Source: an uncultured Alphaproteobacteria bacterium (lineage in GTDB: Bacteria; Pseudomonadota; Alphaproteobacteria; Rhodobacterales; Rhodobacteraceae). From it: DNA of 64,000 bases. Under the pieces are notes generated by a model. The model saw nothing but the letters and a program-made list of their open reading frames with translations. It ran no database searches and was not told the origin of the DNA. The stretch is taken from the NCBI GenBank assembly GCA_902600895.1, contig CACKLF010000003.1, positions 20,510 through 84,509 on the forward strand, in the 5' to 3' direction. The position numbers were made by a program, and so were the translations under genes. This document shows positions 38,781-47,384 of this stretch, piece by piece (the stretch's first letter is position 1; each line of letters starts with the position of its first letter).

Positions 38781-40550
38781 ATGACTATGAAAAAACCTTT
38801 TGCCGTTGATGTCGTTGAAGGTTCCAACTATTTTTGGTGCAGTTGCGGTCTCAGCAAAAAGCAACCTTTTTGTGATGGAAGTCATGCCGGATCAAAATTT
38901 TCACCAAAGAAATTTACTGCAACTGAATCTAAAAAAGTATTTTTTTGTGGATGTAAAAAAAGTGCAAATAAGCCTTTTTGTGATGGTACCCACAACCAAC
39001 TAAGCGAAGTACAAAGTTTGAAGGAACCTTTTGCTGTTGATGTGGCTGAGGGTTCCAACTATTTTTGGTGCAGTTGTGGTCTCAGCAAAAAGCAACCTTT
39101 TTGTGATGGAAGTCATGCCGGATCAGAATTTTCACCAAAAAAATTTACTGCAACTGAGTCTAAAAAGGTATTTTTTTGTGGATGTAAAAAAAGTTCAAAT
39201 AAACCTTTTTGCGATGGTACCCACAACCAGTTAAGTGACTTGAAAGGTCCAAGCAAATCATTTTTAGCAAATGTACGGCCAGATAACATAAAGATTGATA
39301 TATCGTCGGAGGAATCAATTTTAATCGCCTCACTAAGAAATAATCTTAATCATTTAAGCGCTTGTGGAGGAACTGGTAAATGCTCTACCTGTCGTATTGA
39401 GATACTTGAAGGTCTAGAAAATTGCCTGCCTAGAAATAAACTAGAACAGACCCTAGCTGCAAGATTATCATTCCCATCAAATATTCGGTTAGGATGTCAA
39501 ACAAAAATAAAAGGGGATGTAACCTACAGAAGGCTTTTACTAGATAAGAAGGACGCTGACTTAAGTAATCAGGTAGCCAATCAAAAACTAGAGTCTGTTG
39601 GAACTATAAGAAATTTAACAATATTATTTTGTGATATAAAAGGTTTTACACCATTCTCTGAATCTCTTTCAGCCTACGATGTGATATTTATTTTAAATCG
39701 ATATATTTCGATTATGCGAGAGATCATTATCGATCATGGAGGAGAAATAAACAACTATATAGGTGACGCAATCCTAGCGATATTTGGTTTAAAAGAATCA
39801 AGACAACAATCTCTAAGAGCTGTAAGTACAGCAACGAAAATGCTAGAAGCAATGGATAATTTTAAGTTATATCTCAAACAGGCGTATGGTCGAGAATTTG
39901 ATATAAGGATAGGAATTCATTACGGTGAAGTGATTTCAGGTTCAGTAGGTTTCGGAGAAGACAGAAAAGATACTGTTATTGGAGATGCGGTAAACATAGC
40001 AAGTAGAATAGAGGCAATTAATAAAGAATCTGGCACCAGACTACTTATTTCTGAAAATGTATATGAGCAAGTAAAGAACCATATAAGCGTAAAGAATTTT
40101 CTGCGATTAAAGCTGAGGGGGTCGAGTAACTTGATTACACTCCACGAGGTTAGCCAATTGAAAAGTGACTTCTTAAATTTTAAAGTGATTGAGGAAGAGA
40201 AAATTATTGACAACAGAAAATGGTTCAGAACCTTACCTGTTAGTGAATTAGGCCCAGGTGAAAAGAAGAAGTTCAAATTAAAAAATAGGGAAATTTTATT
40301 AATTAATCAGGGTGACATTTTTGTAATTGAAAATCTTTGTCCTCATATGGATTTACCATTAGACATTGGACAAATTACTGAGGATGATACTATTATGTGT
40401 CCATATCATAATAGTGAATTCTGTTTTAAAACTGGGGAGGTCAGGAAATGGATCGGTGAGGACCCAAAATTGAAACTAGATGACTGTAAACCATTAAAAA
40501 TAATAAATGTACAGAAACGAGATGATTACATTTGGGTTGCAGAGACATAA
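38781..40550 (+). CDS. Multi-domain Fe-S nucleotidyl cyclase: 4x CDGSH motifs - [2Fe-2S] ferredoxin - class III cyclase - Rieske
   Basis: CSCGLSKKQPFCDGSH, CGCKKSANKPFCDGTH, CSCGLSKKQPFCDGSH, CGCKKSSNKPFCDGTH; CGGTGKCSTC...LGCQ; LTILFCDIKGFTPFSES...NNYIGDAILAIFG...TVIGDAVNIASRIEAI; CPHMDLPLDIG...CPYHNSEF; AGGAGG SD at 38763. Confidence 0.95.
   Translation: MTMKKPFAVDVVEGSNYFWCSCGLSKKQPFCDGSHAGSKFSPKKFTATESKKVFFCGCKKSANKPFCDGTHNQLSEVQSLKEPFAVDVAEGSNYFWCSCGLSKKQPFCDGSHAGSEFSPKKFTATESKKVFFCGCKKSSNKPFCDGTHNQLSDLKGPSKSFLANVRPDNIKIDISSEESILIASLRNNLNHLSACGGTGKCSTCRIEILEGLENCLPRNKLEQTLAARLSFPSNIRLGCQTKIKGDVTYRRLLLDKKDADLSNQVANQKLESVGTIRNLTILFCDIKGFTPFSESLSAYDVIFILNRYISIMREIIIDHGGEINNYIGDAILAIFGLKESRQQSLRAVSTATKMLEAMDNFKLYLKQAYGREFDIRIGIHYGEVISGSVGFGEDRKDTVIGDAVNIASRIEAINKESGTRLLISENVYEQVKNHISVKNFLRLKLRGSSNLITLHEVSQLKSDFLNFKVIEEEKIIDNRKWFRTLPVSELGPGEKKKFKLKNREILLINQGDIFVIENLCPHMDLPLDIGQITEDDTIMCPYHNSEFCFKTGEVRKWIGEDPKLKLDDCKPLKIINVQKRDDYIWVAET
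38793..39005 (+). repeat. Tandem duplication unit 1 (two CDGSH motifs)
   Basis: 71 codons, 16 nt differences from unit 2 by hand alignment (about 12 synonymous, 4 nonsynonymous), period 231 bp. Confidence 0.9.
39024..39236 (+). repeat. Tandem duplication unit 2 (two CDGSH motifs)
   Basis: Same as unit 1, offset 231 bp. Confidence 0.9.
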
Positions 40551-40685
40551 TGTGAATATTTGCTATTTACTTTAGCTATTAACAGAAGGTCATATTTTTG
40601 TGACGTTCTATTTAAGACTATTTCACAACCGGTTAGATTTTATATTATAATTCCTCTATGCATTTTTATTGGAACAACAGCATTA

Positions 40686-40734
40686 ACAATCTTAGTCAGT
40701 AAATTTTTTTAAAAAATTTACTGACTAAGATTGT
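40686..40734. terminator. Near-perfect 24-bp-arm palindrome between convergent genes, likely bidirectional terminator
   Basis: acaatcttagtcagtaaatttttt - t - aaaaaatttactgactaagattgt, located between the stops at 40550 (+) and 40758 (-). Confidence 0.65.
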
Positions 40735-40757
40735 GTTGATCTACTATTAGCAAAATA

Positions 40758-41474
40758 TTAAATTGGACACTCAGCAAATTTGTTGCCTATAGTCTCCAAT
40801 ACTTTGTCAATCTTACCTACCTCTGCAGTAATTTCCTCGATTAGCGGGCAATCTTTGAATGGATTACCGGCATACTCATCTCGGAGTATAGAAAATCCCT
40901 TGGTATCTTTTACCGTTTTTACAATAGTGAACAAAAATATATCTGCATAAGAACAATTATTACCGAGTAAAAACGGCTTAACAATGGTATTTTTTCCGAG
41001 ATATTCCTCTAGCAATTTAGTACGGTTTTTATGGAGGGTTACTAAATTTTTTACACCCTTTTCTTTTCCACCATCAGCTAGTGTATCAGTTAATCTCAAA
41101 TTACGCCAAAAAGGTTCATTATGCCCTGTAATAATATCATGAAAAGGAGAAAGGACATATGAGTAGTAGTCTTGACACCAAGCCCAGTACATACCAATAA
41201 TAGCTCCTTCTTCCGGACTTTTCGGTGTAAGGGGACCTTGGTATTTGGTAATTAAATATTGTACTATTGCCATAGAATCATTCAATTCAAGCCCATTCGA
41301 ATGATCTCTCATCCATGGGACTGTCCCAAAAGGCGCTTCAATATCCTTATCAAAGTCATCACCCATAGGTTTTGACATCATTGAGTTCACTTTTATTCCA
41401 TGCATGGCACAAACAATATTAATTTGTTCTCCACGCCCAACAATTGGAAGGTAAGCTAAATCAATTTCAGGCAT
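40758..41474 (-). CDS. Glutathione S-transferase family protein
   Basis: EIDLAYLPIVGRGEQINIVCAMHGIKVN, FGTVPWMRDHSNGLELNDSMAIVQYLITKY. Confidence 0.85.
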   Translation of the reverse strand: MPEIDLAYLPIVGRGEQINIVCAMHGIKVNSMMSKPMGDDFDKDIEAPFGTVPWMRDHSNGLELNDSMAIVQYLITKYQGPLTPKSPEEGAIIGMYWAWCQDYYSYVLSPFHDIITGHNEPFWRNLRLTDTLADGGKEKGVKNLVTLHKNRTKLLEEYLGKNTIVKPFLLGNNCSYADIFLFTIVKTVKDTKGFSILRDEYAGNPFKDCPLIEEITAEVGKIDKVLETIGNKFAECPI

Positions 41475-41666
41475 TTTTGTCTCCTATTTCTGAAAGCAAC
41501 AATTATAATTAAACGGTAAGTTTATTGTATCAAAAATTTCTCAAAGAGAAACTACTTAATTAAATTAATTGAATCCAACTTGGATTGTCATATCACCGTA
41601 TTTCGCGAAAGTTGTATCGCCTTGCTTTACTCGAACAGTATATGCAATATTGAACAAATTATGTTT

Positions 41667-42587
41667 TCACAATGATAAATTAGCAATATGTTCTGGTGAC
41701 AAACCGCAGCAGCCTCCAATAATCCGAGCACCTTCCCCTTTCCATTCTATAGCTTTTTTAGAAAACTGTTCTACTGAAATCACACTTGAAAAGTCCCAAT
41801 TTGGTGAAAGCCAACCACCTGAGTCCGGATAGACCATAATTGGCCCATCATAAAAATCTTTCAAAATTCGTATACAATCTGTAATTAACTCGACGTTTGT
41901 ATGCATTATCCCCAAAACATCAAAATCATAATCTTTTGTCAGATATAAAAGCTCGTTCAAGGGTATAATTTTCTCATCAGTTAAGCTAACAATTCTCCCA
42001 TCTCTTGTTTTTCTTAATGAAAAACCAGCCCAAACAGGCAACCCTACCTCTTTGACCGCTTCAAATACCACCTGCATACGGTCTGGATGATACATCATTT
42101 CTAGAAGAATAAAGTCACAACCATTTTTAACCAAAAATGTAGCCATTTCCTTACAAGTATTAAAAAGTTCATCTCGACTTACTTTTATTTTAGGATCTGA
42201 TTTTTTATCACCATCTGCAATAGGGAAACGGTGTGATACCGAACCTGCAATTAAAATATCATCTCTTCCAGAGGATATCCTTGCATCTTTGGCAGCTTGA
42301 ACAGCTTTTGCATTTATTTCGCTGAATGAATTGCCTAATCCAGCTGCATTTAACATTAATCTGCTGGACGCATAGGTATTAGTTGTAATTATCTCGGAAC
42401 CAGCTCTAATATAATCTAGATGAATTTCGGTTAATATTTTTGTATTTAATGATGCTGACCCACACCAGGAGGCATCCATTTGGACACCCCGCCGTTCAAG
42501 CTCGGTGCCAACACCTCCATCAAGAATTGCAGTTTTACCCTCTTTTAATTTTTTCATCAGTTTTTTATAACGAGAGTACAATTGCAA
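41667..42587 (-). CDS. Homocysteine S-methyltransferase family protein
   Basis: AILDGGVGTELERRGV, EIITTNTYASSRLML, C-terminal GARIIGGCCGLSPEHIANL Zn-binding GGCCG. Confidence 0.93.
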   Translation of the reverse strand: MQLYSRYKKLMKKLKEGKTAILDGGVGTELERRGVQMDASWCGSASLNTKILTEIHLDYIRAGSEIITTNTYASSRLMLNAAGLGNSFSEINAKAVQAAKDARISSGRDDILIAGSVSHRFPIADGDKKSDPKIKVSRDELFNTCKEMATFLVKNGCDFILLEMMYHPDRMQVVFEAVKEVGLPVWAGFSLRKTRDGRIVSLTDEKIIPLNELLYLTKDYDFDVLGIMHTNVELITDCIRILKDFYDGPIMVYPDSGGWLSPNWDFSSVISVEQFSKKAIEWKGEGARIIGGCCGLSPEHIANLSL

Positions 42588-42602
42588 TCCTTATTTGATA
42601 TG

Positions 42603-43697
42603 TCAATAAAGCTTTGTTTCAAATTTTCCTGGAAGCGAAACCTCTAACAGTTCTAAATCTTTGCTAATGTTTTTATATTGAGTAACCAAACCCGGAGGAA
42701 CAACAAAAGCATCACCAGGTGTTAAAACAAAAGATTCCCTACCCTCTCCTTCTAGGGTCATGCTTCCCTCCATAACAAAGTTAAAGAGAATATCACCAAG
42801 GTGTGAGCTTTTTTGAGTACTTTTCACATTACTTTTCAAATTACTTTTCACCACCTTAACTCCTGCTACTCCATTAGTATTTAGTGAAATAGTTGTATCT
42901 TTTTGCATAAAGCCAGGAATCCTATATTTTTTCCATGGAACATCCTCTGCCTTGAAATGAACAAATTTTTGACCTTGAAATAACCTATCCCTATTAATCA
43001 CACTGTTTGGAAGGTCCATTGAGTGGTCAATGGTGGTTACATGCTCTGCTGGAACCCCAATTTCAATTACTTCGATATTTTCACTAGCATACAATACCTT
43101 ATGCCTAATTTCAGGCGGTTGAATTACACAGTTTCCAGCGAATAATCTAAAAGGATCTCCTTGATCCTCATAAACCAGATCTACCCAGCCTCGGTAGCAA
43201 AAAATTAACTGAAAACCAACTGTATGATAATGAACAGTGTCTGGCACAGGGCCTCCATCAGGGATCCTAATATGACTAGCAATTATTGAACCTCCTAATC
43301 TGTCTGGAATTAGGTCACGATAGTGCATACCTGCGCGTCCAATAATCCAAGGTGCTTGATCAGCTAAACGCCTTACAACAAAGCTATGCTGGGTTGGAGG
43401 CATAACCAGAGGGGGGTTTAATTGATCAATTTCAATTTCGGTGCCGTTGGGCGCAATTAAAAAGCGATCACCATTACAAAACTGATCAGGCACCTCTGTG
43501 AGAATCTTGATTCGGCCACACGAAACAATGGCATTTTTATCGATACGAATTCTAAGACCATAGCCTGAAAACACTGCGACAGTTGGATCATCTGCTGGAT
43601 AAATCATGTCCATTCGAAAACCAAGTTTTTTAGTAAAGAACGGAATATCATCACGTAGCTCCTCAGTAGACAGAACAACCTCAGCACAAGACTCCAT
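42603..43697 (-). CDS. VOC/glyoxalase-like N-terminus fused to two cupin domains
   Basis: EVVLSTEELRDDIPFFTKKLGFRMDMIYPADDPTVAVFSGYGLRIRI (VOC-like); VHYHTVGFQLIFCYRGWVDLVYEDQ and VMEGSMTLEGEGRESFVLTPGDAFVVPPG (cupins). Confidence 0.8.
   Translation of the reverse strand: MESCAEVVLSTEELRDDIPFFTKKLGFRMDMIYPADDPTVAVFSGYGLRIRIDKNAIVSCGRIKILTEVPDQFCNGDRFLIAPNGTEIEIDQLNPPLVMPPTQHSFVVRRLADQAPWIIGRAGMHYRDLIPDRLGGSIIASHIRIPDGGPVPDTVHYHTVGFQLIFCYRGWVDLVYEDQGDPFRLFAGNCVIQPPEIRHKVLYASENIEVIEIGVPAEHVTTIDHSMDLPNSVINRDRLFQGQKFVHFKAEDVPWKKYRIPGFMQKDTTISLNTNGVAGVKVVKSNLKSNVKSTQKSSHLGDILFNFVMEGSMTLEGEGRESFVLTPGDAFVVPPGLVTQYKNISKDLELLEVSLPGKFETKLY
42818..42853 (-). repeat. 3 x 12-bp in-frame tandem repeat encoding VKSN-LKSN-VKST
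   Basis: tacttttcacat tacttttcaaat tacttttcacca. Confidence 0.8.
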
Positions 43698-43819
43698 AGA
43701 TTACCTTTCTTACTTTAGTATCCACAATTTTTTTGTTTCAATAACCTTGTATAAATAGTAGTTATCAAAATTTTATGAAGAGATCACTTAAAAAAATTTC
43801 CGATTATTAATATTGTTTT

Positions 43820-44593
43820 TTATAAAACTTCTAGCTCTGCTTTGTTACAACTGCTTGTAATATGTCTTATAATATCACCACTGTAAGCTTGGCGTATTAA
43901 AAAAACACTTCCAGTGATGATGATCATGCCGGCCTTTAGTAATTTTCCTCTATTTATAAGTGTATTTAACAACCAACACAAATTTTCGAAAGGATCAGCA
44001 TCCATCACACAGGTGCTTTTTTTCGATTCCTTACCCCATAAAACATTTGAGTAGAGCATAGAGAAGTCAAGGTCCCTCCAGTTACTTAAATTTTGCCCAA
44101 GTACTACTCCGCCAGACCAGGCATTATCACAAATCAGGGAAAGAGGGTCTAAACCTTCATAGTTGGCATTTCTATCATTAACTATCTCTATTACAGGATA
44201 TACTTCTTTTATGTATGTTTTGATATTTTTAAGTTGGATAGGTTTTCTGATAGAATATATTTTTTCTGATAATTGAAAACCTAGTTCAATTTCAATACCC
44301 AATCCTTTGTAGTTATCCCTCTGTACTTTCTTACTACCATAAAATATATCTTCTCTAAATATTCCCCCAATTAAAGGAGAGGAAATATTATGGTGCACTT
44401 GTTGTACCTTGGAAGATAATGCAATTTTATATCCACCTAATTCACCTCGATTTGCAATCTTATGGAAAATATCTTGGACTTGATAGGCTTCTTCAAGAGA
44501 ATTAGGTCTTAAATCAGCTGTAAGGTTAGTAAAAGTTTTTTTCTTTTTGTGTTGTTCTAAGACATATTTAGCAATTTTCTCCACTTTTGACAC
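43820..44593 (-). CDS. 2-keto-4-pentenoate hydratase / FAH-superfamily protein
   Basis: LEEAYQVQDIFHKIANRGELGGYKIALSSKVQQ, SPLIGGIFREDIF, GIEIELGFQLSEKI. Confidence 0.82.
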   Translation of the reverse strand: MSKVEKIAKYVLEQHKKKKTFTNLTADLRPNSLEEAYQVQDIFHKIANRGELGGYKIALSSKVQQVHHNISSPLIGGIFREDIFYGSKKVQRDNYKGLGIEIELGFQLSEKIYSIRKPIQLKNIKTYIKEVYPVIEIVNDRNANYEGLDPLSLICDNAWSGGVVLGQNLSNWRDLDFSMLYSNVLWGKESKKSTCVMDADPFENLCWLLNTLINRGKLLKAGMIIITGSVFLIRQAYSGDIIRHITSSCNKAELEVL

Positions 44594-44884
44594 TTCTCTA
44601 CCCTTCTAATCCTGTACACTGGTCATTTATGGGTTTTGTACATTATCCAAGTCAAGATAAAATTAAATGTCACCAATATATTTGGATTTTTTTTTGTAGC
44701 TATTTCTATTACACATGAACCATTATAAAAAATGTCCAGATATCAAAAATCAGTTTTCTTTTAATCTGATTTGCATAAAAAATAATAGGGCAATTATATT
44801 AAATTTAATAAATGTACCTTTTTATTCTTAAAAAATTGTACTATTTTTAACGGACTAATGATCCAGCATTTAAAGAAATAAGTT

Positions 44885-46387
44885 TTGAAGAACCCATTTT
44901 ATGAAGTATTGAAAAGCTCGTCTGGAGATTCAATTGTTTCCAAGGATAGCCGCGCTTTATCATATCAGGATTTATTCTTGTTAACAAATAAGATAGGCGG
45001 CCAATTAAGATCTCTAAATTTAAAAAACAATGATACAGTGGCTTTTGTTTCAGACAATGGTCCAACTGCTGCAATCACATTTCTAGCAGTATCATCTGCT
45101 GCAATAGCTGCTCCACTAAACCCAAAATACTCAAAGCCGGAGTTTTCTTATTACCTCAAAGATTTAAATGCAAAAGTTTTATTGGTAGAAGATCATAAGC
45201 ATTTCAAAGCCAGAGAAGCAGCCTCTGAATTAAAGTTAGAAGTAATCAATATAGCAAGAACTAACAGTAACCAGTTGATAAGTTTATCAAAAGATGGAAT
45301 CGAACTAAACGCCGAAGAATTTAAACCTAATAAGACTTCAGATATATCTCTGGTTCTTCATACTTCAGGTACCACCTCAAAACCAAAGATTGTTCCTCTG
45401 ACCGTAGAAAATATCTACTCCTCAGCTAAAAATATTGCCAGCACCCTTAATTTGAGTAATGACGACAGATATTTGAACATTATGCCACTATTCCACATAC
45501 ATGGCTTGGTAGCTGGTATTTTGTCCACTATAGTATCGCGTGGCACCATCATTTGCGCCAATGGTTTTGATGCATTAAGTTTCTATCACTTAATTGAATA
45601 TTTTAATCCGACCTGGTATTCAGGTGTTCCTACCATGCATCAAATGATACTTAGCAGGTCAACGAGAAATCAAAAAATCATTTCAGCTTCAAGTATAAGA
45701 TTTATTCGATCATCATCTGCATCATTACCGGTAAAAATACTGCATGGTCTAGAAAAAACATTTTCTTGCCCAGTAATAGAAGCATATGGAATGACCGAAG
45801 CCGCTCATCAAATGACCTCAAACCTATTAACACCTAATGGAAGAAAACCAGGTAGTGTCGGTGTAGCTGCGGGACCAGAAGTCGGTGTGCTCACATATAC
45901 TTCTAAAATAGTAAAAAAGAAAGGCATTGGGGAAGTTGTTATTAAAGGCACCAACGTTTTTTCTGGGTATAAAAATAATAAAGAAGCTAACAAAGAGGGG
46001 TTTATTGATGGTTGGTTTAGAACAGGTGATGAAGGAAAAATTGATAAAAACGGATATTTAACTATTACTGGAAGGCTTAAAGAAATCATTAACAGAGCCG
46101 GTGAAAAAATAATGCCAAAAGAAATTGATGAAATAATTTTGCAACACCCAGATATTGAACAAGCTGTAGCGTTTTCAATACCACACAACACATTAGGTGA
46201 GGAAGTTGGACTGGCCATAGTTTTAACCGACGGCGTGAAAATGGAGGAAAATTCAGTAAAACGTTATTTTCAGGATAAGATTGCTAAGTTTAAAATACCT
46301 ACCCGTATATTATTTTTAGACGAGATTCCCAAAGGGTCAACTGGAAAGTTGCAAAGGATCGGTCTAGCAACAAAGTTAGGACTGTAA
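44885..46387 (+). CDS. AMP-dependent acyl-CoA synthetase/ligase (TTG start)
   Basis: LVLHTSGTTSKPKIVPLT, EAYGMTEAAHQMTSN, GWFRTGDEGKIDKNGYLTITGRLKEIINRAGEKIMPKEID, PKGSTGKLQR. Confidence 0.93.
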   Translation: MKNPFYEVLKSSSGDSIVSKDSRALSYQDLFLLTNKIGGQLRSLNLKNNDTVAFVSDNGPTAAITFLAVSSAAIAAPLNPKYSKPEFSYYLKDLNAKVLLVEDHKHFKAREAASELKLEVINIARTNSNQLISLSKDGIELNAEEFKPNKTSDISLVLHTSGTTSKPKIVPLTVENIYSSAKNIASTLNLSNDDRYLNIMPLFHIHGLVAGILSTIVSRGTIICANGFDALSFYHLIEYFNPTWYSGVPTMHQMILSRSTRNQKIISASSIRFIRSSSASLPVKILHGLEKTFSCPVIEAYGMTEAAHQMTSNLLTPNGRKPGSVGVAAGPEVGVLTYTSKIVKKKGIGEVVIKGTNVFSGYKNNKEANKEGFIDGWFRTGDEGKIDKNGYLTITGRLKEIINRAGEKIMPKEIDEIILQHPDIEQAVAFSIPHNTLGEEVGLAIVLTDGVKMEENSVKRYFQDKIAKFKIPTRILFLDEIPKGSTGKLQRIGLATKLGL

Positions 46388-46388
46388 T

Positions 46389-47372
46389 GTGAAAATATGC
46401 GTATACGGAGCTGGTGCGATAGGTGGATATTTAGCTACAAAGCTTATAAATTCGGGACACAATGTACATGTTATTGCAAGAGGTGAAAACCTCGCTAGTA
46501 TCAAAAATAATGGGCTCACAGTTCTTTATGAATCCTCCAAAGAACACGCATTTGTTAAGGCCTCAAGTGAGCCTCCCAACGAAAAACAAGATTATGTATT
46601 CGTTGCGACAAAAACTACTTCCTTGTTTCAAATAGCCCCCAACTTGCAAAAATTAGCATCTAATGGCTCAGTATTAATTCCTTTAATGAATGGGATTCCT
46701 CATTGGTATTTTTTTGGAATGGATTCAATTTGGCAGAATAAAAGGATAGACTGCCTTGATCCAGAGGGCATTATTTCAAATACAATACCATGGGAACAAA
46801 TTATAGCAACTGTAGTTTACCCAGCATGTGAACTTATAGGACCAGGAGTAATTAAACACACATATGGTAATAGATTTTCTCTTGGTGAAATAACTGGTGA
46901 AAAAACTAGGCGTATTTTGAATTTATCAAGTTTATTGTATGAGTCTGGTCTCAAAGCACCTATAAGAAAAGATATACGCAGTGAAATATGGGTTAAACTT
47001 TTGGGCAACTTGGCTCTCAATGCCGTCTCGGCATTAACTTCCAGTACTATCGAACAAATTTTAGACAATCCAAAGACAGAGTGTTTGATAAAAAAACTAA
47101 TGCTTGAAACCGAGTCTGTAGCAAAGGCCCATGGAATAAAATTTCCAATTACTATCGAAAAGCGGATTGAAGGTGCCCGCCAGGTAGGCAACCACAAGAC
47201 ATCTATGTTGCAAGATCTGGAGACTGGTAGAGAGATGGAAATAGATTCAATTATTTCTGCTGTTCAAGAGTTAGGGACATATGTAAATAAAGAGACCCCT
47301 ACAATTGATACTATTCTAGCTCTTTTAAAGCAAAGAGCTGCACTTGCAAATTGCTACCAAATTAAAAAATAG
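46389..47372 (+). CDS. 2-dehydropantoate 2-reductase / ketopantoate reductase family (GTG start)
   Basis: KICVYGAGAIGGYLATKLINSGHNVHVIARGENL, PLMNGIPHWYFF, EIWVKLLGNLALNAVSALT, SMLQDLETGREMEIDSII. Confidence 0.9.
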   Translation: MKICVYGAGAIGGYLATKLINSGHNVHVIARGENLASIKNNGLTVLYESSKEHAFVKASSEPPNEKQDYVFVATKTTSLFQIAPNLQKLASNGSVLIPLMNGIPHWYFFGMDSIWQNKRIDCLDPEGIISNTIPWEQIIATVVYPACELIGPGVIKHTYGNRFSLGEITGEKTRRILNLSSLLYESGLKAPIRKDIRSEIWVKLLGNLALNAVSALTSSTIEQILDNPKTECLIKKLMLETESVAKAHGIKFPITIEKRIEGARQVGNHKTSMLQDLETGREMEIDSIISAVQELGTYVNKETPTIDTILALLKQRAALANCYQIKK

Positions 47373-47384
47373 AAAAATATTTTT

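Noticed and set aside
38800-39234. ORFs 38800..39003 (+) and 39031..39234 (+) look like a pair of related small proteins
   Set aside because: They are +1-frame shadow ORFs of the duplicated CDGSH units; their similarity only reflects the DNA duplication, and the main frame has clear conserved Cys/His motifs and a good SD.
41569-41832. Plus-strand 87-aa ORF opposite the homocysteine methyltransferase
   Set aside because: Antisense to the conserved GGCCG C-terminus; no motif or RBS support.
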